Both the position numbers and the translations under genes were made by a program. A model generated the notes under the pieces. It was not told the origin of the DNA, ran no database searches, and saw only the letters and a list, made by a program, of their open reading frames with translations. DNA of 61,950 nt from Ramlibacter sp. (GTDB lineage: Bacteria > Pseudomonadota > Gammaproteobacteria > Burkholderiales > Burkholderiaceae_C), in the NCBI GenBank assembly GCA_012729605.1, contig JAAYCV010000071.1, forward strand, positions 1 to 61,950, in the 5' to 3' direction. The number at the start of each line of letters is the position of its first letter. Position 1 is the stretch's first letter. Below are positions 28,275 to 36,384 of the stretch, in pieces.

Positions 28275-29027
28275 TCAATGGTGGGGCTCGAGCAACTCCG
28301 AGCGCAAGCGGTGCAGCATCAGGTCATCCAGCGAGTGGAAGCCGACATCGCACTGCGCCAGTTCGGCCAGGGCAAAGGCCGCGCCAGTGCCAAAGGCCTC
28401 GCGCCGGATCGAATCATGGATCAGGCGCACGGTCTGGTGCGGGAAGCCGAAAATCACCTCGTGGTGACCGACGATGCCACCCACGCGCAGGGACACCACG
28501 TTGTCGGGATCGACGTCGAGCTTTTCCGCCAGCTTGCGTGCCGTGCCGGACACCTCGGGCTTGTCGCGGAAATGCTGCTCCACGATCTCGACATCGGCAA
28601 ACGGTGCAATCGTGCGCAGCAGCCGCGCTGACAGCATCAGGAAGTTGATCCCCAGCGTGATATTGGGCGAACTCATCACGCGCGTCTTGTCGCCCAGTCG
28701 CTTCACGAAAGCCAGCTGTTCGTCGTCGTAAGAGGAAATCGCCGTCACCAGCATGATGCCGCGGCGCGCGACGATCTCGCCATAACGCGCCACACTGGAC
28801 GCATCGGAAAAATCCACGATGGCCTGTACCGGGTGGTCGTCCAGCCATTGCTCCAGATCCAGTTCGTCCAGGCCAACGATCGGAATCTCCGGGCGTTCTT
28901 CCATGTGGCTGTCCGGGGGCGCCGAGCGGCGCATGATCCACTGGAGCTGATAGCGTGGGTCGTTGGCGAGGATCCGTGCCACGGCCTGGCCGGCCTTGCC
29001 ATAACCCATCAATCCGACAGTCATCAT
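28275..29027 (-). CDS. DapB-like (dihydrodipicolinate reductase family) oxidoreductase
   Basis: A 250-residue Rossmann-fold reductase resembling 4-hydroxy-tetrahydrodipicolinate reductase. The N-terminal nucleotide-binding loop is GLMGYGKAGQAVA. The DapB substrate signature, E-x-H-H-R-x-K-x-D-A-P-S-G-T-A in E. coli, appears here as EQHFRDKPEVSGTA: the catalytic His and Lys and the SGTA turn are kept, but the second His and the Asp-Ala-Pro are changed and one residue is lost. The true lysine-pathway enzyme may therefore be encoded elsewhere and this may act on a related substrate. A GGAG sequence 9 bases upstream supports the ATG at 29027. It stands alone, convergent with copA. Confidence 0.75.
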   Translation of the reverse strand: MMTVGLMGYGKAGQAVARILANDPRYQLQWIMRRSAPPDSHMEERPEIPIVGLDELDLEQWLDDHPVQAIVDFSDASSVARYGEIVARRGIMLVTAISSYDDEQLAFVKRLGDKTRVMSSPNITLGINFLMLSARLLRTIAPFADVEIVEQHFRDKPEVSGTARKLAEKLDVDPDNVVSLRVGGIVGHHEVIFGFPHQTVRLIHDSIRREAFGTGAAFALAELAQCDVGFHSLDDLMLHRLRSELLEPHH

Positions 29028-29371
29028 CGTGTGTTTCTCCTTTGCTGGGCCGGGCAGAACTGCAGTCCCGGTCTGAATGGGGGCATCACGTAGCGCGGAA
29101 CCTTCCCTGCAGAAGGGAGACAAGAGAGCCGGATGGACACACAAGAGGCCCGATCCGGCGGCTCCGGCTGAAAATTGGTTTTACCTGTTACCAGAATAAA
29201 CGCAAAAAAACCGATTTCAGGCCTTTAGCCTGTATTTCCGAATGTGTTGAGGGGAAATAAAATCATAACTATTCACTATATGAAATCTCGGGTGGTGTCA
29301 TGGCCCGGGCGGGGCAAGGCCGATGCCCGCTGGTTATCATGCGGACAGCCTCATTGATCGGAGCGCATGCC
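29028..29371. other. Intergenic region between divergent dapB-like and paiB genes
   Basis: No gene was recognised in these 344 bp. The section 29170-29290 is clearly richer in A and T than the surroundings. It contains a possible promoter for paiB (TTGAGG 29247-29252, 17-bp spacer, TATTCA 29270-29275). A GC-rich inverted repeat (AGCCGGA near 29129 and TCCGGCT near 29163) may form a hairpin. Confidence 0.4.
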
Positions 29372-29995
29372 ATGTACCTGCCAGAACAGTTCCACGAAAC
29401 ACGACCAGACGTGCTGCAGCAGCTGATCGCCGAATTTCCATTCGCCACGCTGGTGAACGTGGGTCCGGATGGCCTGCCCGTGGCCAACCACCTGCCGTTT
29501 TATCTCGATCCTGAAACGGGAAGCTTGCGTGCCCATATGGCGCGCGCCAATCCGCTGTGCCAGCAACTGCAGGACGGCCAGCCGGTGCTGCTGGTTTTTC
29601 AGGGCGGCGACAGCTATATCTCGCCCAGCTGGTACCCGAGCAAGGAAGAGGCGCATCGCCAGGTACCGACCTGGAACTACCGCGTGGTCCATGTGCGTGG
29701 CCGTGTGCAACTGCGCGAAGACCAGCGCTTTCTGCTCGGTGTGCTGGCCCGCCTGACGCGACAGCAGGAGGCCACGCAGGCCAAGCCCTGGAAAATGAAG
29801 GATGCCGAGCACGACTTCCTGTTCGATCAGCTGAAGGAAATCGTCGGCATCGAGGTTTTTGTCGACAGCATCACCGGCAAGTTCAAGCTCGGCCAGAATA
29901 AGGAAGATCGGGACCGATTGGGCGCAGCAGACGGCCTGGAAACGCGCGGTGAGCATGCCATGGCGCAGCATATGCGGGAAGCCGGCCGAAAATAG
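29372..29995 (+). CDS. paiB: PaiB-family FMN-binding protein
   Basis: A 207-residue protein of the PaiB family, FMN-binding split-barrel proteins named after a Bacillus negative regulator of sporulation and protease genes. The family pattern is visible from the start (MYLPEQFHETRPDVLQQLI), then VANHLPFYLD, SYISPSWYPSKEEAHRQVPTWNY and the C-terminal IVGIEVFVDSITGKFKLGQN. A DNA-binding role has not been shown for most family members. The start at 29372 is preceded by GGAG. A bidirectional terminator lies about 70 bp downstream, shared with the convergent tRNA-Pro gene. Confidence 0.88.
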   Translation: MYLPEQFHETRPDVLQQLIAEFPFATLVNVGPDGLPVANHLPFYLDPETGSLRAHMARANPLCQQLQDGQPVLLVFQGGDSYISPSWYPSKEEAHRQVPTWNYRVVHVRGRVQLREDQRFLLGVLARLTRQQEATQAKPWKMKDAEHDFLFDQLKEIVGIEVFVDSITGKFKLGQNKEDRDRLGAADGLETRGEHAMAQHMREAGRK

Positions 29996-30061
29996 GCACC
30001 AGCCAGGCACAAAGGGAGACCTTGGGGAGACGAGGAGGAGAATCTTCCTTCAGAAAAGACA

Positions 30062-30098
30062 AACGGGCTAGCTCCAGAAGAGCTAACCCGTTGTTTTT
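30062..30098. terminator. Bidirectional terminator between paiB and tRNA-Pro
   Basis: A 12-bp stem (30062-30073 with 30081-30092, one mismatch or wobble) with a 7-base loop is followed on the plus strand by TTGTTTTT and on the minus strand by TTTGTCTTTT. It can end paiB (+) and the tRNA-Pro transcript (-). Confidence 0.88.
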
Positions 30099-30100
30099 AT

Positions 30101-30177
30101 TGGTCGGCGTGGCGGGATTCGAACTCGCGACCCCTTGCACCCCATGCAAGTGCGCTACCAGGCTGCGCCACACGCCG
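30101..30177 (-). tRNA. tRNA-Pro (anticodon GGG)
   Basis: A complete 77-base cloverleaf with encoded CCA on the minus strand. The acceptor stem CGGCGTG/CACGCCG is perfect, the anticodon stem CTTGC/GCAAG encloses loop ATGGGGT (anticodon GGG at 30141-30143), and the T loop is TTCGAAT. It reads CCC (and CCU) proline codons. It follows the MerR-like gene by 70 bp and may belong to the same transcript. Confidence 0.95.
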
Positions 30178-30247
30178 AAGTCATAAATTATAGCTTGTTT
30201 TTGAGGATTTTCTCAAGCGCCTGTGAAAATCTTCAGAGGGGAATGGC

Positions 30248-30652
30248 TCAGGACAGGAAACCCAGGATGGCTTCCAGCTCCTTGCGCAGGCTGCCGACAT
30301 CGGTGATGGGTGGCAGTTCGCTGCTCTTGACGTCCGGGTGAACGGGCAGGGTGGCCGGTCTGCTGGAAGCAGCGGCTGCGGCAGACTTGCTGTTCTTGCT
30401 CATCTCCAGCTGGTGGCGCGCGCCGCTGATGGTGAAACCCTGCTCGTACAGCAGGTTGCGGATCTGGCGCACCATCAGCACCTCGTGGTGCTGGTAGTAG
30501 CGGCGGTTGCCGCGTCGCTTCATGGGCGTGAGCTGGGTGAATTCCTGCTCCCAGTAGCGCAGCACGTGTGGCTTGACGCCACACAGCTCGGCCACTTCAC
30601 CAATGGTGAAATAGCGTTTCGCTGGAATCGGGGGAAGTTCGGTACTGCTCAT
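30248..30652 (-). CDS. MerR-family regulator of the ihfA-linked type
   Basis: A 134-residue MerR-family protein with a clear winged helix (YFTIGEVAELCGVKPHVLRYWEQ; RGNRRYYQHHEVLMV). Unlike the metal sensors it has no cysteine pair at the C-terminus, and the second half is a short helix and a low-complexity Ala/Ser linker. This type of MerR protein is commonly found after ihfA in proteobacteria; its inducer is not known. It lies 112 bp after ihfA and before tRNA-Pro. Confidence 0.88.
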   Translation of the reverse strand: MSSTELPPIPAKRYFTIGEVAELCGVKPHVLRYWEQEFTQLTPMKRRGNRRYYQHHEVLMVRQIRNLLYEQGFTISGARHQLEMSKNSKSAAAAASSRPATLPVHPDVKSSELPPITDVGSLRKELEAILGFLS

Positions 30653-30764
30653 GTGCCTGTATAGGAGACAAAAACTCCATCATCATACGCCAATGCCGGT
30701 GCAAATCAGGGACTTGGCCGGCATACCCAATGCGCCACCGGAGGTGGCAGGCGCCAGTGCCGTC

Positions 30765-31103
30765 TCAGTCCTCGTCGCCGGGAGAGGGCTCGTCGCCCTG
30801 CACGATGGCCTTGAGCTTGTTGCTGGCGTGGAAGGTGACGACACGGCGTGCGTCGATCGAGATCAGCTCGCCAGTGCGCGGGTTGCGACCCGGGCGCGGC
30901 GACTTCGAGCGCAGCTGGAAGTTGCCGAAACCGGAGATCTTCACGTCATTGCCCTTGACCAGCTCCTGCACGATCAGGTCGAAAAAGGCGTCGACCATGT
31001 CCTTGGCTTCGCGCTTGTTCAGACCGATGTTGTCGAACAGCTTTTCGGCCAGCTGGGCCTTGGTCAGGGTCGGGGTTTCGAGGGAGTCGAGGGCAATGTC
31101 CAT
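30765..31103 (-). CDS. ihfA: Integration host factor alpha subunit
   Basis: DNA-bending HU-family subunit that pairs with IHF-beta. The 112-residue protein has the family core ([21 protein letters not shown]), the beta-arm tip [10 protein letters not shown] with its intercalating proline, and VVTFHAS near the end. Compared with E. coli (99 residues) it has a longer N-terminus by about 10 residues and an acidic C-terminal tail ([10 protein letters not shown]). It is 48 bp downstream of pheT, as in E. coli. Confidence 0.95.
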   Translation of the reverse strand: MDIALDSLETPTLTKAQLAEKLFDNIGLNKREAKDMVDAFFDLIVQELVKGNDVKISGFGNFQLRSKSPRPGRNPRTGELISIDARRVVTFHASNKLKAIVQGDEPSPGDED

Positions 31104-31151
31104 GGTCGTGCAGCAAGAGGTTCAGGAGCGTAATGGTAGCGTGTTCTGCGA

Positions 31152-33581
31152 TCAGCCGCGTTGACGTGCGCCAACACTGCTGATCAGCTGGTTCAGCACC
31201 GCCTGGCGCGCCTGTTCCAGCGCCTCGTCGGTCAGGGCAGCGGCATCGTTCTGCAGCAGCAGGCGGATCGCGACGCTTTTCTCGTCGGTGGCCAGCCAGT
31301 CCACGGCCTGGCCGGCCTTGGCGCGGAAAATGTCGAACACGCTGGCGCTGCGCAGCAGGCCTTGCGTCGGTGCGGCCCGGGCGGCTGCGATCAGCTGGTC
31401 GTGCGTGACCGATTCCTTCACGATCACAGCAATGTCGCGTTCGGCGGCCTGGTACTTGGGCACCGGCTGCGAATGCGGCAGCGGGCGCTGCAGCACGGCT
31501 TCCCAGTCCAGCTCGAACAGCACCGGGGCCTGCGGTAGCTCGTAGGCCTGGCGCCAGCGCGGGTGCAGTTCGCCCACCACGCCAATTGCACGGCCATCCA
31601 GCAGGATGCGGGCGCAGCGGCCCGGGTGCAGTGCCGGATGCTCGGCGGCCTCGAATACCGGACGCTGCGGTGCCAGCAGCGCTTCCACATCGCCCTTGGC
31701 ATCGTAGAAATCGGCTGCGCCTTCCTTGGCATTGCCCCAGTGCGGCACGTTCAGCGCGCCGTAGGCCATGCCGGCAACACGCATCGGCTGATTGAAGCCG
31801 GCCACGGTGGTATCGCTGTCCACCACGGAATCGTCACGCAGGAAGATGTGGCCGACCTCGAACACGCGCACGCGGCTGGCCTTGCGGTCCAGGTTGAACT
31901 TGACCACGTTCAGCAGCGAGCCGATCAGCGACGTGCGCATCACGCTCATCTGGCTGGCGATCGGGTTCAGCAGGCGGATCGGGTTATCGTTGCCGGCCAG
32001 CTCACGCTCCCAGCGCTCCTCGACAAAGCTGTAGTTGATGGTTTCCTGGTAGCCCAGCGCGGCCAGCTGGCGGCGCACGGCAAACGGGTTGCGCTGCGTC
32101 TCCAGCGAAATCTTGGGTGTGATCGGGGCTTGCGGCGGTGTCGTCGGCAGGTTGTCGTAGCCGATGATGCGGATCACTTCCTCGATCAGATCTTCTTCGC
32201 AGCTGAGGTCAAAGCGGTAGCTCGGCGGCGTGACAGTGATCAGATTGCCATCGAGCTCGCTCGGCAGACCGAGGCCGCGCAGCGCGGACAGGCATTGCTC
32301 GGCCGTGACCGGCATGCCGATGACCTTGCTGGCGCGATCCACGCGCAGCGTGACCGGCTTGGCCTGCGGCATAGCCGGCTGCACATCGCTGGCCGGCCCG
32401 GCCTCGCCGCCGCAGATCTCCAGGATCAGCTGGCTGATGCGTTCCACCACCTGCAGCGTGCGCGCCGGATCGACGCCGCGCTCGTAGCGGTGGCCAGCAT
32501 CGGTGCTGAAGTTGTAGCGGCGTGAACGGCCAGCCACGGACTTGGGCCACCAGAAGGCGACCTCGACATAGACGTTCTGCGTGTCGTCACCGACGGCGGT
32601 GGCGTCGCCGCCCATGATGCCGGCCAGCGATTCCACTTCCTGCGCATCGGCAATCACGCCGACCTGGCTGTCCAGCGCTACCGTGTTGCCGTTGAGCAGC
32701 TTGAGCTGTTCGCCCTCACGGCCCCAGCGCACGTTGAGTTCGGAGCCATGGATCTTGTCGCGGTCAAAGATGTGCGAAGGCTGGCCTAGCTCGAACATCA
32801 CGTAGTTGGAGATGTCCACCAGGGCCGAGACACTGCGCTGGCCGCAGCGTGCCAGGCGGTCCACCATCCAGCCCGGGGTAGCGGCCTCGGTGTTGACGCC
32901 CCGGATCACGCGGCCGCTGAAACGGCCGCACAGTTCAGGGGCTTCCACGGTGACCTTGACGGCATCGTCACTGCTGACGGCGACGCTGGCTTCAGGCAGG
33001 GCCTGCAGCGGCGCGCCGGTCAGGGCCGACACCTCGCGCGCGATGCCGTACACGCTCAGGCAGTGCGCCAGGTTGGGCGTGAGCTTGAGCGTGAACAGCG
33101 TGTCGTCCAGATCCAGGTACTCGCGGATGTCCTGGCCGACCGGCGCATCGGCCGGCAGTTCCAGCAGGCCGCCGTGGTCATCGGACAGGCCCAGTTCGCG
33201 CGAGGAGCACAGCATGCCAAAGCTCTGCACGCCGCGCAGCTTGCCGACCTTGATCTTGAACGGCTTGCCGTCTTCATCGGGCGGCAGCTCTGCGCCCACC
33301 ATGGCGCAGGGGATCTTGATGCCGGGGCGCGCGTTGGGTGCGCCGCAGACGATTTGCAGCAGCTCGCCGGTGCCGGCATCGACCTTGCACACGCGCAGGC
33401 GGTCGGCATCGGGATGCTGTTCGGCCTCCTTGATCTCGGCCACGACGATGGAGGTGAAGGGCGGCGCCACCGGACGCAGCTCCTCGACTTCCAGACCAGC
33501 CATGGTCAGGGTGTCGGCCAGCTGTGCGGTACTCAGGGACGGGTTGCAGAATTGACGGAGCCAGGATTCGGGGAATTGCAT
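31152..33581 (-). CDS. pheT: Phenylalanyl-tRNA synthetase beta subunit
   Basis: Large subunit of the (alpha-beta)2 enzyme, which binds tRNA-Phe and edits mischarged tyrosine. The 809 residues have the N-terminal tRNA-binding EMAP-like domain (VAEIKEAEQHPDADRLRVCKVD), the B3/B4 editing domain, the B5 domain, the catalytic-like domain (GYQETINYSFVEE), and a C-terminal ferredoxin-fold anticodon-binding domain (PKYQAAERDIAVIV). Length is as expected. It follows pheS by 57 bp. Confidence 0.97.
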   Translation of the reverse strand: MQFPESWLRQFCNPSLSTAQLADTLTMAGLEVEELRPVAPPFTSIVVAEIKEAEQHPDADRLRVCKVDAGTGELLQIVCGAPNARPGIKIPCAMVGAELPPDEDGKPFKIKVGKLRGVQSFGMLCSSRELGLSDDHGGLLELPADAPVGQDIREYLDLDDTLFTLKLTPNLAHCLSVYGIAREVSALTGAPLQALPEASVAVSSDDAVKVTVEAPELCGRFSGRVIRGVNTEAATPGWMVDRLARCGQRSVSALVDISNYVMFELGQPSHIFDRDKIHGSELNVRWGREGEQLKLLNGNTVALDSQVGVIADAQEVESLAGIMGGDATAVGDDTQNVYVEVAFWWPKSVAGRSRRYNFSTDAGHRYERGVDPARTLQVVERISQLILEICGGEAGPASDVQPAMPQAKPVTLRVDRASKVIGMPVTAEQCLSALRGLGLPSELDGNLITVTPPSYRFDLSCEEDLIEEVIRIIGYDNLPTTPPQAPITPKISLETQRNPFAVRRQLAALGYQETINYSFVEERWERELAGNDNPIRLLNPIASQMSVMRTSLIGSLLNVVKFNLDRKASRVRVFEVGHIFLRDDSVVDSDTTVAGFNQPMRVAGMAYGALNVPHWGNAKEGAADFYDAKGDVEALLAPQRPVFEAAEHPALHPGRCARILLDGRAIGVVGELHPRWRQAYELPQAPVLFELDWEAVLQRPLPHSQPVPKYQAAERDIAVIVKESVTHDQLIAAARAAPTQGLLRSASVFDIFRAKAGQAVDWLATDEKSVAIRLLLQNDAAALTDEALEQARQAVLNQLISSVGARQRG

Positions 33582-33638
33582 GGGATATTCAGGACAGGAA
33601 TGCGGTCAGCGGGGAGGGCGGCAGTGCGGTCAGCCGGT

Positions 33639-34676
33639 TCAGCGGAACTGGCTCAGGAAGCGCACGTCGCCATCAAAGAACAGGCGCAGGTCGTTCACGC
33701 CATAACGCAGCATGGTGAAACGGTCCAGGCCCATGCCAAAGGCAAAGCCGATGTATTGCTCGGGATCCAGGCCCATGTTGCGGATCACGTTCGGGTGCGT
33801 CTGGCCGCTGCCGGCCACTTCCAGCCACTTGCCGGCCAGCGGGCCGCTCTGGAACTGGATATCGATTTCGGCGCTGGGCTCGGTGAACGGGAAGAAGCTG
33901 GGGCGGAAGCGCAGCACCAGGTCATCGCTCTCGAAAAACTTGCGGCAGAACTCGGTAAACACCACCTTCAGGTCCTTGAAGCTGATGTTCTCGCCAACCC
34001 ACAGGCCTTCGCACTGGTGGAACATCGGCGAGTGGGTGGCGTCGCTGTCCACGCGATAGGTACGGCCTGGGGCAATCACGCGCACCTCGGGGATGCGCTG
34101 GCCGGCGTCCAGCAGGTTCTGGTGGCGCTTGACGTGCTGTACCGCATGGCGGATCTGCATCGGGCTGGTGTGGGTACGCAGCAGGCTGCCGCCTTCGACG
34201 TAGAAGGTGTCGTGCATGGAGCGTGCCGGGTGGTCTTCCGGCGTGTTCAGCGCGGTGAAGTTGAACCAGTCGGATTCGATTTCCGGGCCGCGCGCCACTT
34301 CAAAGCCCATCGAACCGAACAGCTGCTCGATGCGCTCCATGGTCAGCGTCACCGGATGCAGGCCACCGGCACCACGCTGGCGGCCGGGCAGGGTGACGTC
34401 GAGCGCCTCGGCCTGCAGCTGGGCCTGCAGCTCGGCTTCGGCCAGCGCCTGGCGGCGTGCCGTCAGCGCGGCCTCGATCGCCTGCTTGGCCTGGTTGATG
34501 GCGGCGCCACGGGTCTTCTTGTCCTCGACGCTGAGCTGGGCCATGCCCTTCATCAGTTCGGTGATCTGGCCGGATTTGCCGAGGAAACGCGCCTTGGCGT
34601 TTTCCAGGTCATTCGGGGTGCTGGCTTGGTCGAAACTCTGCTGCGCGCTGGCAACAATGGCTTCCAGGTCGTTCAT
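33639..34676 (-). CDS. pheS: Phenylalanyl-tRNA synthetase alpha subunit
   Basis: Catalytic subunit that activates phenylalanine. The 345-residue protein has an N-terminal coiled coil (to about residue 85) and class II synthetase motifs: [17 protein letters not shown] (motif 1), [15 protein letters not shown] with FHQCEG (motif 2), and [17 protein letters not shown] (motif 3). The ATG at 34676 matches the usual N-terminus (MNDLEAIVA). The 273-bp upstream gap holds the rplT terminator and a 7-bp hairpin (34744-34760), but no Phe-rich leader peptide like E. coli pheM. Confidence 0.97.
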   Translation of the reverse strand: MNDLEAIVASAQQSFDQASTPNDLENAKARFLGKSGQITELMKGMAQLSVEDKKTRGAAINQAKQAIEAALTARRQALAEAELQAQLQAEALDVTLPGRQRGAGGLHPVTLTMERIEQLFGSMGFEVARGPEIESDWFNFTALNTPEDHPARSMHDTFYVEGGSLLRTHTSPMQIRHAVQHVKRHQNLLDAGQRIPEVRVIAPGRTYRVDSDATHSPMFHQCEGLWVGENISFKDLKVVFTEFCRKFFESDDLVLRFRPSFFPFTEPSAEIDIQFQSGPLAGKWLEVAGSGQTHPNVIRNMGLDPEQYIGFAFGMGLDRFTMLRYGVNDLRLFFDGDVRFLSQFR

Positions 34677-34846
34677 GGAGGATTCTTGCAATGGTGGCAG
34701 CGCGGCAGGCGCTGCCTGGGTCTGACAAAGGGAATACGGGAGTGTGCTGCAAGGCAGCACGCCGTGAAACGGCATCCAGCCATTGTCGCCGCTTTGGGTG
34801 ACAAATGGGTGGATGCGGTCTCTGCGACTGGGGCAGAAGGCCATGG

Positions 34847-34881
34847 AAAAAGGGCTGGACCTTGTGCAGGACCAGCCCTTT
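34847..34881 (-). terminator. Intrinsic terminator between rplT and pheS
   Basis: A 10-bp stem (34849-34858 with 34872-34881) with an inner 3-bp extension is followed on the minus strand by five T residues. It lies 68 bp past the rplT stop and separates the infC-rpmI-rplT unit from pheST. Confidence 0.88.
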
Positions 34882-34949
34882 GCTTTGGCCAGCGGGTTCG
34901 CCAGGTGTCAGTTGACAGGCAACAGGCGACGCAGTGAACCCGTCGTGAC

Positions 34950-35309
34950 TCAGGCTGCCAGCTTGGCCTTGACCTGGTTCACGATGCTGGTGAAAGCAGC
35001 CGCATCATGCACGGCGATATCGGCCAGCACCTTGCGGTCGATTTCGATGGCGGCTTTCTTCAGACCATTGGTGAACTGGCTGTAAGTCAGGCCATTGGCA
35101 CGGGCAGCGGCGTTGATACGGGTGATCCACAGCTGGCGGAACACGCGCTTCTTGTTACGACGATCGCGGTAGGCATACTGGGCAGCCTTCATGACTGCCT
35201 GCTTGGCTACGCGATAGACGTTACCACGACGACCACGGAAACCCTTGGCCAGGGCGAGGACTTTCTTGTGACGGGCACGTGCCGTTACACCACGTTTGAC
35301 GCGAGGCAT
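34950..35309 (-). CDS. rplT: 50S ribosomal protein L20
   Basis: A 119-residue rRNA-binding protein needed early in 50S assembly. The basic N-terminal extension ([20 protein letters not shown]) and the globular C-terminal domain are typical. In E. coli L20 also represses its own operon by binding the mRNA upstream of rpmI. It follows rpmI by 26 bp. Confidence 0.97.
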   Translation of the reverse strand: MPRVKRGVTARARHKKVLALAKGFRGRRGNVYRVAKQAVMKAAQYAYRDRRNKKRVFRQLWITRINAAARANGLTYSQFTNGLKKAAIEIDRKVLADIAVHDAAAFTSIVNQVKAKLAA

Positions 35310-35335
35310 ATTATTTCTCCTTGTTCGTCAGTTGA

Positions 35336-35539
35336 TTACAGGCCTTGCTTGGGCAGCATCTGTGCCATGTGACCCATGTTGGTCTCATGGACATCCACTG
35401 CGCCGCGCAGGTGGCGCTTGTTCTTGGTGGTCTTCTTGGTCAGGATGTGGCGCTTGAAAGCCTGGCCACGCTTGACGCTACCACCCGGACGAACGCGGAA
35501 ACGTTTCTTCGCGCTGCTCTTGGTCTTCATTTTGGGCAT
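35336..35539 (-). CDS. rpmI: 50S ribosomal protein L35
   Basis: A 67-residue basic ribosomal protein ([34 protein letters not shown]). Length and sequence fit the family. It lies between infC and rplT, the universal arrangement, with an AGGAG-type site before the ATG. The 151-bp gap to infC is long enough to hold an L20-binding structure. Confidence 0.96.
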   Translation of the reverse strand: MPKMKTKSSAKKRFRVRPGGSVKRGQAFKRHILTKKTTKNKRHLRGAVDVHETNMGHMAQMLPKQGL

Positions 35540-35647
35540 TGGAATGCTCCTTTTTTGTTGTGCTCGTGAGGCGGAACGTCACCTTGACATCCTCTTGCAG
35601 GCCCCGAGCCACTTGTTGTTGCCGATTCCGTTGCCGGAACGACTGAA

Positions 35648-35673
35648 TGACAGGCCGCTTGCGCCGCCTGTCA
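35648..35673 (-). promoter_or_regulatory. Hairpin between infC and rpmI, possible L20 control element
   Basis: An 8-bp perfect inverted repeat (35648-35655 with 35666-35673) with a partly paired inner loop lies 18 bp after the infC stop. It has no T tract, so it is not an obvious terminator. The position is where E. coli carries the L20-binding mRNA structure, but sequence similarity to that structure was not tested. Confidence 0.35.
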
Positions 35674-35690
35674 GACGGGGTGCGACAGCC

Positions 35691-36305
35691 TTACTGGCCG
35701 TCGGCTTCAGCTGCAGGCGCGGAAGCGGCCTGCGGCTTGTTGTCCTTGGGACTGATTGCCTTCTTGCGGCCAGGGGCGATCATCATGATCATCTGGCGGC
35801 CTTCCAGCTTGGGGAACTGTTCTACCACGATGCTGTCGCCGAGCTCATCGCGGATGCGCTGCAGCAGGTCCATGCCCAGCTGCTGGTGCGTGATCTCGCG
35901 GCCGCGGAAGCGCAGCGTGATCTTGCACTTGTCGCCGTCTTCCAGGAAGCGGCGGATGTTGCGCATCTTGATGTTGTAGTCGCCGTCATCGGTGCCAGGG
36001 CGGAATTTCACTTCCTTGACCTCGATGACCTTCTGCTTGGCCTTGGCTTCGGCAGCCTTCTTCTGTTCCTGGTACTTGAACTTGCCGTAGTCCATCAGGC
36101 GGCAGACCGGGGGATTGGCCGTGGCGGCAATTTCCACCAGGTCCACGTCCAGGTCTCCGGCCATGCGCAGGGCTTCCTGCAGGGAAACGATGCCCAGGGG
36201 CTCGTTGTCCGGGCTGGACAGGCGTACTTCAGGAGCCGTGATTTCACGGTTCAGGCGGTGCTTGCGTTCTTCACGCTGGCGGCGATCACGAAATTCGGTA
36301 GCGAT
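35691..36305 (-). CDS. infC: Translation initiation factor IF-3, with ATC start codon
   Basis: IF-3 binds the 30S subunit and checks the start codon and initiator tRNA. The frame encodes an N-terminal domain ([14 protein letters not shown]), the linker with [17 protein letters not shown], and a C-terminal domain ([29 protein letters not shown]). There is no ATG or GTG at a suitable place. The codon ATC at 36305-36303 follows an AAAAAAGGA sequence by 8 bases and gives a normal 204-residue protein, so it is the likely start; E. coli infC uses ATT, which allows autoregulation. The C-terminus has an Ala-rich tail. It follows thrS by 79 bp. Confidence 0.92.
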   Translation of the reverse strand: MATEFRDRRQREERKHRLNREITAPEVRLSSPDNEPLGIVSLQEALRMAGDLDVDLVEIAATANPPVCRLMDYGKFKYQEQKKAAEAKAKQKVIEVKEVKFRPGTDDGDYNIKMRNIRRFLEDGDKCKITLRFRGREITHQQLGMDLLQRIRDELGDSIVVEQFPKLEGRQMIMMIAPGRKKAISPKDNKPQAASAPAAEADGQ

Positions 36306-36384
36306 GGTAGATATCCTTTTTTCAGTTACGGTAGGTTCACGCAAGACAGGCGACCATCCATTGCTGGTTGGCCGCCGGCAGCGA

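Noticed and set aside
34677-34949. Possible Phe leader peptide or attenuator for pheST
   Set aside because: I read the minus strand for a pheM-like frame with clustered Phe codons and found none; the terminator here fits the end of rplT.
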